Source of the DNA: Isoetes taiwanensis
Taxonomy: Eukaryota > Streptophyta > Lycopodiopsida > Isoetales > Isoetaceae
Length of the DNA: 64,000 bases
NCBI GenBank assembly: GCA_021234155.1
Contig: JAJEKV010000340.1
Location: 1-64,000, forward strand
Direction of reading: 5' to 3'
The notes beneath the pieces were generated by a model. That model did not search any database and had not been told where the DNA came from. It was given only the letters and a program-made list of their open reading frames with translations. The translations under genes and the position numbers were made by a program. Below are positions 12,255 to 22,709 of the stretch, one piece after another (within the stretch, counting starts at the first letter, position 1; each line of letters starts with the position of its first letter).

Positions 12255-13634
12255 AAAGATATAAATAGCCACCCACGAAGGGTGGCTCATCCATCAAATA
12301 CCAACGGCAAAGAATATGCATCTAACTAAGAAAACACCCCAAACCCCAGGTCCTACCCGGTTCGGACTCGCGTGAGGATAGACCGACGCTCCGGCCCCAA
12401 GAGATCGTGACAGGTATAACCTGGCGTTGTTGGCATAGAACATCGGCTAGGGTTGTCCACTCCATCAGCCCCTCACATGCACACTTTGCGGATGGGTCAA
12501 TTCACGCTATGGCTTCGCTATAGCCTTGGGAGGCAGCAGGCTCGTGGAATCACCCGTAGGAAGCCTACTCCGGGGGTTCATGGCCTTTGGTCCCGACGAG
12601 GTCGGGGAAGCGTCCCCTTCCGAATCCGGTGGTTCCATGGGTGAGCTAGAGAACACGTGCGCATCGGCGACCCCCATCCGTGCAGAACTTACTCACCTAA
12701 ATCTACTCAAAGTGCATGGTGCCCCATCTGGTCCACACCACTACACCGAGGGGAGTGTCAGGACCCATACCGGCCCGGCTCGGCGCCTAGCTCTTTGGCG
12801 GCAAGGGCCCCTAGCCTAGCTTTGTAGGAGTCTCGGGAGCCTTTTATGTTCGTGCAAGACCCCACCCCCCTTCACCCTTTGTGTCCCTTATGCGGTGCTA
12901 AGCGGACCATAGCGTCTATGACCCGGTGGGCTCTTGTACCTGAGCCGCAACTAGTAGGGTGTAAAAGGAGCTACTAGGGCATTCTATACTCAAGCTGGAG
13001 GCCTCTACCCCCCTTTAACCCCTGTTTCTTTGGAAACTCTTGAACTAATTCATAGATACATCGACCATTCCATAGCAGCATCATTCATAATTGAAAAGTA
13101 TTCCTAGTTACCAAAGAGGGGTTAATCTCAACCAAAACTAATGGGGAAAAGAATACCAAAGTATTATTCTACAATTTGCAAGTTAAACTACCACTAACCA
13201 ATTGTTTGTTTGGGCGGATTATCAAGGGGGTGCTTCCATAGTCTTTGTCTTTTGGGATGGCAGCGGCGGTGTAGAGGGTGTCTGGCGATTAGGGGGTCGA
13301 ACAACAATCCTTGGGCCCAAAGGCTCCTCTCCTCCATCTCGGCTGCTCCCTAATTCGAATTGGGGCACAAAAGCCCTAATTTGGGTGTCTAAAATGGAAA
13401 CCATGCCTTGCCCAATCGATTTGGGCCAAGTGGCACCCCCTTGTTGGTGCTAATTAACTAATTTAGCTTAATTAGGGTAATTAGGCTATATACTTTATAA
13501 TTATCCACAATGGATTTATTAACATAGCTAAATAAAACCATTGTGGTCGACTCCTTAGACAATTACCCCTTATGTCTTAGTAGCGTGTCGGCGTGCATAG
13601 CATTATGATACCGTATAAATGCTGGAGCGTCACA
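12255..13634 (-). mobile_element. LTR-like repeat, copy B (candidate Ty3/gypsy LTR)
   Basis: This is the second copy of the ~1.2 kb repeat at 3471-4660. Here it extends to a minus-strand start TGTGACGCTCCAGCATTTATAC at 13634. Unlike the starts at 8299 and 11692, it is not preceded by a polypurine tract (its upstream flank reads TTCTAA), as expected of a 5' LTR or a solo LTR. The distal end near 12255 (minus strand GGGTGGCTATTTATATC) is set only by where copies A and B diverge. I could not confirm a terminal CA or a target-site duplication. Confidence 0.5.
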
Positions 13635-14020
13635 TTAGAACATTATCTCGCGAGGAGAACACATTGCGGGTAAATTATTTGTTTCTTTCTTGTTTTTCTT
13701 ATTTCTAACCATTATTTCATGTACTTGAGACCGGTTATTAGGGACACTTGTGTTGGTAGGCTATTATATGCTAAACTAGTTTTAGCTTGAGGACTTGGAG
13801 TTTAATTCTTGCACTTGGAGTTTAACTATTTAGCAGGTGTTCCAGACAGTTTCTTGGCTTCAACTTTCGGTTAGGTAAGCTGCATGTTAATTTTTTTTAT
13901 TATAATTCTGGATTAAAAGATTGATTAACCTATTTAATCTGTTGTTGCAGAGTTGTAGCTCAATGCAATGGACGAAGCTAGATGCTTTTTTTTCTTTCTT
14001 GTTTCATGGGAGTGCTGTAG
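13635..14020 (+). other. Possible 5' exon and intron of a small gene relic
   Basis: A plausible donor (GTTAG-gtaagctgcatg, about 13875) and acceptor (ctgttgttgcag-AGTTGTAGCTC, about 13950) bracket a short T-rich intron in front of the ORF at 14021. No protein signature is recognised. Confidence 0.3.
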
Positions 14021-14275
14021 ATGGTTTCTTACTACTGTATACGTCATGTCAGTCCGTCTTTTGCATTTGTAAGTGAGTATTTGTTGGACAATAATCCTTT
14101 GGAAGATGAGATCATTGCTGCTCAGAAATTAATTGAGTCAACAAGTCTGTCAGATGTCGAATCCTTGTTGAAGGATGTTGAGAATGAGGCTTGGTTTAAC
14201 CAGCACTTTGTGGAGTCAAGTGATGATGGAAAGGCAGGGAAGTCCAAGGAGTTTGCAGACCTGGACGAGCAGTGA
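14021..14275 (+). CDS. Small unrecognised ORF, 84 residues
   Basis: I do not recognise this protein. The first ~15 residues look like read-through sequence. The rest is acidic and helical in character (LLDNNPLEDEIIAAQKLIES, then LSDVESLLKDVENEAWFNQH) and has real-protein composition. A donor-like gtaagtg lies at 14069, inside the frame. The piece may be a terminal exon of a larger gene or a fragment captured by a transposon. It sits between an LTR-like repeat and sequence resembling transposon subterminal DNA. Confidence 0.35.
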   Translation: MVSYYCIRHVSPSFAFVSEYLLDNNPLEDEIIAAQKLIESTSLSDVESLLKDVENEAWFNQHFVESSDDGKAGKSKEFADLDEQ

Positions 14276-14462
14276 CTACAAAAGAATGAGCATTTTTTGT
14301 CAGGAAAAGCGTCAGATGGTCTTCACAAAATAGGCAACTGTCCAGACCCTACTAGGCCCGGCGATTTATCGACGCGATATTATCGGCGCTTGCTTGTCGT
14401 AAAAAGGGTCGAAAACTCATCGGTTTTTCGGCGATAAGTGTAAGAAAAAGCGTCGGAATAGT
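14276..14462. other. CG-rich short-motif region resembling transposon subterminal DNA
   Basis: Short motifs built around CGACGC, TCGGCG, GAAAAAGCGTCGG and AAAAGCGTCAG recur here, and again at 15107-15150 (AAAAGCGTCAG, CGTCAGAAAAAGCGGCAG). Such arrays are seen near the ends of plant CACTA transposons, and GACTACAAAAGAA at 14273 vaguely recalls a CACTA end. No convincing terminal inverted repeat was found, so this is only a suggestion. Confidence 0.25.
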
Positions 14463-14671
14463 ATAGAATAGAATAGAATACAATTATAGTCCTTAGTGTC
14501 GGCAGATCACATGACTTGTGTAGCGTGTGCGAGCTCCCATTGCATATCGCTACAAGCGAAACACACCGGTATAATGTAGTCTATTTGTAGGCTTATCTCA
14601 ATTCTATATGGTATCCGTGCCCCGCTTATAATTGGCTTCATGGCCATGCGAGAGCACTTTGTTATCAACTT

Positions 14672-14892
14672 TGACTTTGGGCTGTACATTGAGTGGGCTC
14701 CAATAGCCCACTTTGATATCGGACCCATATTATGAACCCTTTGTCTTGGTGCTCTTTTAGGTGTATGTCAGTCATTTCTCATGACTTTGGGTTGTACACA
14801 TTGGTGGGCTCCAATGTCCCACTTTGATATCAAGTCATATTATGAACCCTTTGTCTTGGTGCTCTTTTCGGTGTATGTCCGTCATTTCGCCG
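14672..14892. repeat. Tandem duplication of a ~110 bp unit
   Basis: The units at 14672-14781 and 14782-14892 share TGACTTTGGG, GTGGGCTCCAAT, CCCACTTTGATATC, TATTATGAACCCTTTGTCTTGG and TGCTCTTTT-GGTGTATGTC-GTCATTTC. There are a few substitutions and one small indel. The second unit overlaps the LINE-like relic on the opposite strand, so the duplicated block is part of that relic. Confidence 0.8.
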
Positions 14893-15077
14893 ATTGCATC
14901 TGCCAAATCTGCTAATGTACTATCCTGTGACATGAGGATGTCTACCTGTTGTCCCCACCCTATCTTCTGGAATTTGGTTCTCATATCTGTGTATGTTGTG
15001 CATCGGTTGAGCATATGATTTTCATCTTCAACTTCACCCGTGTCGCATATTTGACATGTGCAGTCTTCCCTCCTCAA
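14835..15077 (-). pseudogene. LINE-type C-terminal zinc-binding tail, fragment
   Basis: An 80-residue minus-strand frame holds CQICDTGEVEDENHMLNRC, a C-x2-C...H-x4-C arrangement. This is the usual zinc-binding tail after the reverse transcriptase of plant and animal LINE-like elements (xCxxCxxxxEDxxHxxxxC). The following residues (YTDMRTKFQKIGW) fit the same tail. No reverse transcriptase remains upstream on the minus strand. The part that survives is about 80 codons of a decayed element. Confidence 0.6.
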
Positions 15078-16350
15078 CTTTTCATCTCCCTGATAGTGTC
15101 AACAAAAGCGTCAGAATTAACGTCAGAAAAAGCGGCAGATCAATCTTCGGTATTTGTATCAGCTTTTTCGCAACTGGAATTGTCAAAATCTTCGTCAGTG
15201 TTATCGTTAAGAACCCGTCAAATAACACATCACCTATTTCATCAATCTTTTTAAATCAGATGCTTTGGTCAAAAAGTTCGTCCTTTGTAATTATTATTGT
15301 TGCTCCTTTTTTGTTGCTATTGAGATGGGTGCTTAAGCTATTAAAGAAACTTGACATTTATAAAGCTACAGTGACACATTCATTGCTATGGACCAAGTCC
15401 TAATTCAATGGACCAAATCTTGATAGAAAGAATGGACATTTGTTGATATGATAAAATCATTGAAATAATGTACAGGATGCAGCTTCGATGCTTTGATATA
15501 TATTGTATAAATATCTACGCCATTATCTCTGATAAACTGGACTTGGATTGCCAAAAAATCTCTGGCTTACTCCCTTTTTTTTTAGAAATTGATGGAGATC
15601 TGTGAAGATCTGCATGTGGCAATGGTTAAGGTGAACAAGACCATTGCGACTACTACCTTTCTTCATCAACTCTGACCTATAAGATAGAAAGAATTTAAAA
15701 AACCCATTACTTTGATTTAAACCCCACTAAGCCATTTCATGTATTTACCTTAATTCTCATATTTGAGAAAGACATCACCTTCTCTCCCAGAGCGAGCAAG
15801 ACCGGCTGCCTATTTCAAATCGATTATAAGAACACGATTAAAGCCTCTTTTGCTACCAGTCAACATAAAAAATGTTATGGTATTAGAACAAAATACTAGC
15901 TCGGGGAACGTGATTCACAACCAACAAGTGACTTAAATGAAACCATTGGCTCATTAAAATGTGTGTGGCTATATCAATCCATCCAAACTTGTCATCACAA
16001 GGATTCAAACCCTAGTCTCTAGCTTGAAAGACCAACCACCTAATCAAAGGACCAATCTTAGATCTAATAAGAAAAAACTAAGTGCCTTTCCAAAAAGGCA
16101 AAGATGGAAGAGGAACAAGAAACTATAAAAGAACATACATAGGGGACAAGACATGAAGAATCACAGCCATAGCCCTACCTCTCTTCCTCTACTAATTTTC
16201 CCTTCTACTTCCAACTCCATAGCCAAGCTTGTTGACCTGAGCGGGATAAAGATTACCTGCTCCAAGATAAAGACTTCTTGGTGAATCCGGTTGGGTGGAT
16301 CGGGCTTCTCCTTAGGTGATTTATCCAAGATCTATAAGAGGTCAGATCAA
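15078..16350. other. Intergenic relic DNA
   Basis: There is no clear gene. The frames at 14949-15254 and 15056-15403 are open by chance over low-complexity GTCA/TCAG motifs. 15900-16200 is A-rich with no signature. The last ~140 bp, before the primer-binding-like site at 16352, may be the end of an old LTR. Confidence 0.35.
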
Positions 16351-16351
16351 T

Positions 16352-16363
16352 TGGTATCGAGCA
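16352..16363 (+). promoter_or_regulatory. Primer-binding-site-like sequence of an LTR element
   Basis: TGGTATCGAGCA closely resembles TGGTATCAGAGC, the initiator-methionine tRNA primer site used by many plant LTR retrotransposons. About 40 bp downstream a short frame begins MAESLQYLGKWL (16395) and soon stops. The site therefore fits the leader of a decayed LTR element. Confidence 0.45.
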
Positions 16364-16576
16364 AGGTTTGATCTTGAGTAATAAATTCGCGGTTATGGCT
16401 GAATCGCTTCAATATCTCGGAAAGTGGCTATATGCAAGCTACACATAGCTCGGCGGCTTTTGTGGTGGCTTCGGATCGTTCTTCCTCCGCCGCCTAGCCA
16501 TGCTGATTACGAGACTGATTAGAGCATTTAGCAATTGCATATCAATTCTTGCCCGATCCTGCGAAACCAAATACCA

Positions 16577-17125
16577 CATGAATGACTCGTGTCACCTCCT
16601 CTGCAGAGGTCCTCCACTGAAATTCCTCCTTCACCTCAGGTTCAAGATTACGATGTCTCCGATTAAAGTTGAAAATACTACCAAGAAAGATAAATTGTGT
16701 AAATGGCTCGAGAAAGTGGATATGCCTTACTTTAAAGAGTTCCGAATGGATTTTTATTGCCCATTGAGACCAATAGGTCTATGGGACAAACAATAGTGCA
16801 ATCATAGTCACATAATCATACCTTCTTTTTAATTGAAAACTTAAAGACCGCCATGAATGACTCTGTGTCACCTCATCTGCCGAGCGGTCCTCCACCTGAA
16901 ATTCCTCCTTCACCTCCGGTTCAAGATTCTGATGTCTTCGTTAAAGTTGAATATACTACCAAGAAAGATAGATTGTGTAAATGGCTCGAGAAAGTGGATA
17001 TGTCTTACTTTAAAGAGTTCCGGAATGGATTTTTATTGCCCATTGAGACCAATAGGTCTATGGGACAAACAATAGTGCAATCATAGTCACATAATCATAC
17101 CTTCTTTTTAATTGAAAACTTAAAG
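16577..17125 (+). repeat. Tandem duplication of a ~275 bp unit carrying a small ORF
   Basis: Copy 1 is 16577-16851 and copy 2 is 16852-17125. Each starts CATGAATGACTC and ends AATTGAAAACTTAAAGA. Copy 2 encodes an intact 77-residue frame (16853-17086) with a proline-rich start (PHLPSGPPPEIPPSPPVQ) and a charged end (KWLEKVDMSYFKEF). Copy 1 has the same peptide split by indels (16500-16796 keeps the second half). The product is not recognised. Its place ~500 bp after a primer-binding-like site suggests a gag-region relic, but that is inference. Confidence 0.7.
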
Positions 17126-18771
17126 ATTGCATTGACTATTTCAATGTACCACAGATCTATATGGTGGAAAGCCCAAGAAACAATTTATGAAAATATCTTG
17201 TGGAAGAATTTAAACTCTTTGGAGCCAATTTTATGTGGGTTAATCAAAATCCAATTTTCAGCTACTTATGTGACTTCAATTAGTCGTACAACTTGTCTTT
17301 GCATAATAAATTTATGAAGTCACTCGTATCCAAGATCTATATATCCGTTAGCCCTTGCATGCATATCCGTTAGATCTTGTGTACATCCATTAGACCATCA
17401 TATCACTCATAGATGCCTCGCATGTTGATAAATGAGCCATGAGCCATGAACATCTCATGTATTTGATATTAGCAAGATTCAAGTTATGAAAAGGAGTATG
17501 AAGAACTAAAGCTTTGGTATGAAAGAAATTTTCTAGAAGGAAATTGATTTATGTCATTAAATCTCTTCACTCTTTTGTAGTAGCAAGAAGGTTCAGCCTT
17601 TGCAAATGATAATTATAGATGTCATGTTTGGTCAAGGAATTATGCAGATAAATCCAGAATTAGTGGTTTATATTAAAGTGGTAGTAATAAAAGGAGTAGC
17701 TAAAGTAGTCTAGATCTTACGTATTGAAGCTTGAGCACAGAAGCACCTAAGTTATTTTTCGAAGCCCTGTTACGCTTGAAGAGACATTCGCATACGAAGT
17801 TTGAGTGGAATTTTGGTATTGACGCCAAAGTACCTTGAAGTTCCATTTGGACTTGGTATATGCAGATATTGCCAAGCATGCGCTTCATCAGGTACCAATA
17901 TGCCTGATTTGTATTATATTTGGTTAGTGTCAGCTTGCAATTCTTGTTTTCGATGTGGAGAGAGACTTTTATGCCTAGTATATAGGAGCATTCAATAAGA
18001 TTTAAGTGGATGAAAGTGTTGAGTTTATTCCTATAGTAGTTCTATTTCAGTGATGCATCATTATATTTTCTTTTCTATTGAAGAAAATAGAAAAAAAAAG
18101 GAAAGAAACTGATATTCAAAGAAACGCCATTGCTCTTTGGCTAAAATGTAGCTCGTAGCATTAAGAGGTAACGTACCTTCAAAATCTTTTGTTGGCAATG
18201 CTTCTTCGAGCAAGTTGATGATGAGAAGGCCATGCAACATAGTTAAGCAAAATTGAAACGCTACGAATATGCATGGGCTCTTGGGCATGTAAAGAGGCCA
18301 GCAAACCAAGAATGTTGTTACACACATTGAAGGTAGTCCATTGTTGTACATGGTACATGATGGGGAGAGTGGGGTTATGAGATCGGTGGAAGAAGACTCT
18401 TTGGCAAGGGAAGAAGGTGAACGGGAGGAAGGCCCATCTATTTTGGCTAATTTGTCAAAAGTAGAATTTTTTTTAGCAACTTCGTATTTGAAAATAACTG
18501 GTAGCAATGCAATTAGATGCAATGGGAAAGTTGTCTACATATCCGTTAGCCCTCACAATTGTAAGGGTGAAATCACACTATCGGTGACCAAAATCAATTA
18601 CGTGGCACAATTAGGCATGCGTTTGGCACTGAAAATTTTGTGCCGCTCCATCCATATCACATTATCAGCGTCCAAACCAAAGAAATTTGTGCCACGCAAG
18701 CAAGAACAGAGACCTAAACAATCGGCCATCTTGCTTCTATCATCCAGCCGAAACCTATCGATTTATGAGAA
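17126..18771. other. Intergenic DNA, unrecognised overlapping ORFs
   Basis: Frames at 18061-18522 (minus, 153 codons) and 18341-18838 (plus, 165 codons) overlap for about 180 bp. Neither has a recognisable domain. The minus frame has a Ser/Pro-rich segment (SSRSPSSLAKESSSTDLITP). One of them could be a real fragment; I cannot choose. TCTACATATCCGTTAGCCCT at about 18533 echoes ATCTATATATCCGTTAGCCCT at about 17334. Confidence 0.3.
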
Positions 18772-19145
18772 ATCTGCCACCGATTTGAGAGATCTGCCAC
18801 CAGTTTTAACCAATAAATCACTGCAGGGCCGGATTTGAACCGGATTAAACCTCTCCTGCATTTTTCTTTCTCAAAAATCCAGTGATTTAAACCGGATTAA
18901 AGCTCTTGTAGGTTTTTCTTTGACAAAAATCCAGCGATTTAAGAAATCTGCCACCGATTTGAGAGATTTGACACCAAATTTCAGCCGGATTGAAGCTCTC
19001 CTGGGTTTTTCTTTCTCAAAAATCCAGTGATTTGAATCGGATTAAGCCCTTCTAGGTTTTTCTTTGACAAAAATCCAGCGATTTGAGAGATCTGATATCG
19101 AATTCGAGAGATCTGGCAGCAAATTTGAGCCGGATTGAAGCTCTT
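18772..19145. repeat. Minisatellite-like tandem array, ~50 and ~100 bp units
   Basis: The unit CCGGATT(A/G)AA-CTCT, ...GGTTTTTCTTT(CTC/GAC)AAAAATCCAG(T/C)GATTT occurs near 18838, 18890, 18992 and 19036, with a partial at 19130. GA-GAGATCTG(C/G)CA-C spacers lie between units. Two flavours (TTTCTC...CAGTGATTT and TTTGAC...CAGCGATTT) alternate, so the higher-order unit is about 145 bp. Confidence 0.75.
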
Positions 19146-19587
19146 AAGTTTCTTTGGCCGGGCGCAGAAGGTGCCGCTTTTGCCGGGCGCAGAAGGTGCT
19201 TTGGGAGTTTTCGCCGCTGCTGAAGGTGACGTGTTCGCCCCGCTTAAAGTATGGACATGCATTACCGCGTCAAAAATCGAAGCGTGCCAAAACGCCGATC
19301 GGCGTTGGGCACCTTAGATGTGATAGGTGCAAAGATGCCCAAAGTCCACATGTCACAAACTTGTTGGTCATTTATTTTTATTTTTTTCGGTTTAGGGTCG
19401 TAGTGTGATTTCAAATTTAAGATGGAGCACATGCAATTTATGTACTACGTAATGCACGCACGGAAAAGATTAGGTGTCTAATTTTTGAGGCTTACTTACC
19501 AGCATCGAGGCAAGACACGAGCGGCAGAGTGAGCGAGTCATGCCGCAAGAAAATTATACTTGGAATCTTCTAGGCGTGCATTACGGG
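19146..19587. other. Intergenic DNA between minisatellite and inverted-repeat element
   Basis: A GC-rich patch at 19155-19240 repeats GGGCGCAGAAGGTGC. TGTACTACGTAATGCACGC at 19440-19458 is an inverted counterpart of GCGTGCATTACGGGACGTAATAC at 19574-19596. No gene is recognised. Confidence 0.4.
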
Positions 19588-21070
19588 ACGTAATACATTG
19601 AATGGTGCAAATTACCACTTAAACTTTGACACCTGGTAACTTCCGTTGCCCTCTTTTTTGGTCTGTTCCGGCAGATTTCTTGTGGGCTATGGAGATCCCC
19701 CTTTCTTTGCCCTCTTTTTTGCTCTGTTCCGGCAGATTTCTCGTGGGCTATGGAGATCCCACTGTAAGACAACTAGCATAGCAGATCAAAAGCATTTCTT
19801 GTGCTTTTTGTTGTCATTGAGGAGCAGGGTTGTCAAAACCGGTTAGGTCTGTTGTTCCTTTGCTGGGATTTTTTCCTTCTTAGCTACTTGCATTTCATTT
19901 CAATCCCAGAATCCATCTTTTCGGACTTCCTTTTGATGCAACAACAAGCAGACAACATGAAGGGTTCTAGAAGCAGCCGATTCATCGTCTATAGTTCGGA
20001 GCAGACATGCCACAAAGCATCATGCAAATGCCTTAAAGAAAAAAAAAGCTTTTTTGGCTCAACAAAACTTGGGACTTCCCATCCTTTGAATGATGCCACT
20101 TCTTCATTTCGGCATAGGACGAACTAGAGACTTCTACATAACCTCCAGTGGCCAAATCCCGCAGGCCTCGTAGTACCTCATTTATGAGAAGATGGAGAGA
20201 GTTCTCCTTAAAATAATGTATTTTTTTTGCTTTAATCTTTCGGGGCATGCTTCAAGCTAGCAGGAATGTACTGATGGAAAGGGTTTACATCTCCTATAGT
20301 ATTATGGATGGGAGAAGAGAGTGAACTTTTAAGAGTGCACTTCTAGTCAAGTTATCCATCTTGAAAAATCTATGCTTCCGGGAATATATTTCGAGAGTAT
20401 GCTTCATAGTCCGGATGCATGTTTCTAGTAGGGGCTCCACTAATGTAGCGGACTTCCCATAGTACTTGATATGGTTGGAAGAGGACCAAGTCCCTTAGTA
20501 ATGGATGAGACGAGAGAAGAGGCTTATATCCTCTTGTAAATGATAGGGAAGAGGTTGAAGGTGCTTCAATCGAGTATACGCAGACATTATTGTATGGTGC
20601 TTTCTTAGCCAATTTGCTTTTTATGAAACCGATGCTTCCTATCTGGTGACCATGTGCTACTTCTTCCTATAAGGCCATTTGGGCCACTATGTAATAAGGT
20701 CTTGGACCACTTTTTATTAATAGAAAATCATACCTTCGTACCCTCAAAAAAAAAAAAAAAAATCCATGCAGTGGCAATTTTGGCAGAGATAGATAGAAAA
20801 AAACATGCATCCATTGCAGATTTACCTCTCGCTTGCTTTAAATCAAGGCTTATATCTGATCTCTGCAAATCGGCTTATTCTGATATAGATTGCTACCTAT
20901 GGCGATGATGCCGTAAGAAGAGGAACGGGCTTGCCGGAATAGCCTTGGCTCAAAGAAGAGGCAAGAAAGGGCCCCGTATGGGTTGCCACACCTCAAAAAT
21001 CTTTGAACGATTTTTCGCCAAATAAGATGAAGGGAATATAGGCGTAATTTGCACCATTCGTGTATTACGT
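19588..21070. mobile_element. Candidate 1.48 kb element bounded by ~27 bp inverted repeats
   Basis: The left end ACGTAATACATTGAATGG, then TGCAAATTACC (19588-19616), matches the reverse complement of the right end GTAATTTGCACCATTCG, then TGTATTACGT (21044-21070), with only a few mismatches. The interior holds a 54 bp tandem duplication, short unrelated ORFs and an A18-type run at about 20745. No transposase is seen, so this would be a non-autonomous element. No target-site duplication was confirmed. Two arms of an older inverted duplication are also possible. Confidence 0.5.
19646..19760. repeat. 54 bp tandem duplication
   Basis: The copies at 19646-19699 and 19707-19760 share TTGCCCTCTTTTTT-G-TCTG, TTCCGGCAGATTTCT and GTGGGCTATGGAGATCCC. 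They have only two or three substitutions, so the event is recent compared with most repeats in this window. Confidence 0.85.
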
Positions 21071-21854
21071 GCATGTAAATATCTGCCTCACGTCCATATA
21101 AAATTCATTTTTGTTCTCAAATTACTTGTCACACGTTTGGTCCCATAGAACTAGTCGCTTAGAACTACCACTTGTCGCATGTAAGATTAACTTCTCGCTA
21201 GACTAGCTAAAGTGACAATGTACAAACACGAAATGGGCATTTATTTGGAAATAAGGTATAAGGAAAATACCAATGGGCAATTAGTTGGAAATGAGGTTAG
21301 ATATGTATTTTCCATTAAACATTTACACCTCTCCAAACTGCCCAGATCCAAAGGTACCTTCTATTATAAGTTGCTACAAACCACAAAAACACCAATAGAA
21401 ATTGTGAACACAATAATAAGGATTATTGCCTCTGAATTTTGGGATTACTCCATACAATAGATAGCATAGCTGGACCAGCATGTGAACTTCAAAGCAATAA
21501 CGCAGTTTAATTAAAGAGTGCATATAAAATTGCGAGCAAAAAATGTTATGACATTAATTTAAAGCATACTTTGGCCCACCACAATCGATCCATAACGAAG
21601 ATTACATATTTCTTTCACAATTTAACATCAAATTTCCTTTATTAAATGATGTTCTTTGACACTCTTCAACTAATAATGCAGGCAGATGCTTTGCATTCTA
21701 TATTCATGTGATTAACAACACACGTCTTTCCACCAAAAACAAACTTGTGTTTCAACATGTTACATAAAAATGATTATAGCTACATAAAAATGGTTGAATA
21801 TAGCTACACAAATCTACACTTACGCATGGGACTCTAACAAAATTTCAGTCTCCA
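21071..21854. other. Downstream flank and probable 3' UTR of the Rab gene
   Basis: AT-rich sequence without a coding signature. The part nearest 21855 would be the 3' UTR of the minus-strand Rab gene. AATAAT and AATAAA-like words are common here and cannot fix a poly(A) site. The frame at 21212-21460 (plus) has no motif. Confidence 0.4.
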
Positions 21855-22709
21855 TCAGTTTGGCTGTAGATTAATCTTCACTCTCTTCCTTGTAGATGGC
21901 ACTAAAACAGATTAATAATCATTACTCGGAATATTTACCCCATGGAACAACATCTAGTCTTTGGCGCAAGTGATTTGGCATCTCCATTTTCGAATCCTGT
22001 AAGCTTCTGGCTTCCACGGCTAAATTTCTCTTCCTTTTAGAATCAGACGATATAATCTTTCTGCTTGCTACAGTATAGATCTCTCTTACAACAGATTGAA
22101 AAGCCTCTGCAACATTTGTGGCTTCCAAAGCAGATGTCTCGACAAAAAACATCCCTTGTGACTGGGCCAGATCTGTAGCTTCTTCCGTCGATACCTCTCT
22201 CAGTTGTTCTAGGTCGCTCTTATTTCCAACTAACATAGTCACTAAGCTTGCATCCGAGTACACTACACAAAAGAAAGCACTTAGGTCTAAGCCGCGTATG
22301 TGAATAAGCCAACAGATTTGCTAAATCTACCTACAATGCAGATAGGAAACAAGAAGCATACAATATGTTATAAGAAAGCGGACTCACTACGAAGCTCTTC
22401 AAGCCAGCGTTCCACATTGTCAAAGGTCTGTCTGCGAGTAATATCATAGACCACCATAGCTCCCATGGCCCCCCTGTAATAAGCGGAAGTAACAGCCCTG
22501 AATCGCTCCTGGCCAGCAGTATCCCATATCTGAGCTTTTACTTCTTTTCCATCAATCTCCATGCTCTGTGTCTGGAATTCTACCCCGATTGTTGCCTTTG
22601 AATTCAAATGAAACTCATTTCTCGAGTACCTGGACAGCAGATTCGACTTTCCCACTGCCGAGTCGCCTATAAGCACCACTTTGAAGAGATAATCATCGCC
22701 CTGATCCAT
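21855..22709 (-). CDS. RABA/Rab11-class small GTPase, three-exon model
   Basis: A small GTPase of the plant RABA (Rab11) group, which acts in trans-Golgi/recycling-endosome to plasma-membrane traffic. Exon 1 is 22709-22388 (ATG at 22709), exon 2 is 22262-21939 and possible exon 3 is 21901-21855. Introns begin gtgagt and gtaaat and end tgtgtag and ctgttttag. Motifs: G1 GDSAVGKS (~15-22), switch I/G2 TIGVEF (~40), G3 WDTAGQERF, the RABA signature [22 protein letters not shown]4 NKSDL and G5 ETSALE. The sequence LREVSTEE...ETSAL is closest, from memory, to the RABA5 clade. Oddity: neither the spliced end ([11 protein letters not shown]) nor read-through of exon 2 to 21922 (PWGKYSE) has the usual C-terminal double cysteine for geranylgeranylation. 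The GTPase call is very sure; the C-terminus is not. Confidence 0.9.

Noticed and set aside
18061-18838. Minus 153-codon and plus 165-codon ORFs as genes
   Set aside because: They overlap, lack domains and sit in relic DNA. Kept only as a note in the intergenic entry.
20745-20764. Poly(A) run as the tail of a plus-strand retroposon
   Set aside because: No recognisable retroposon body upstream and no flanking target duplication was seen.
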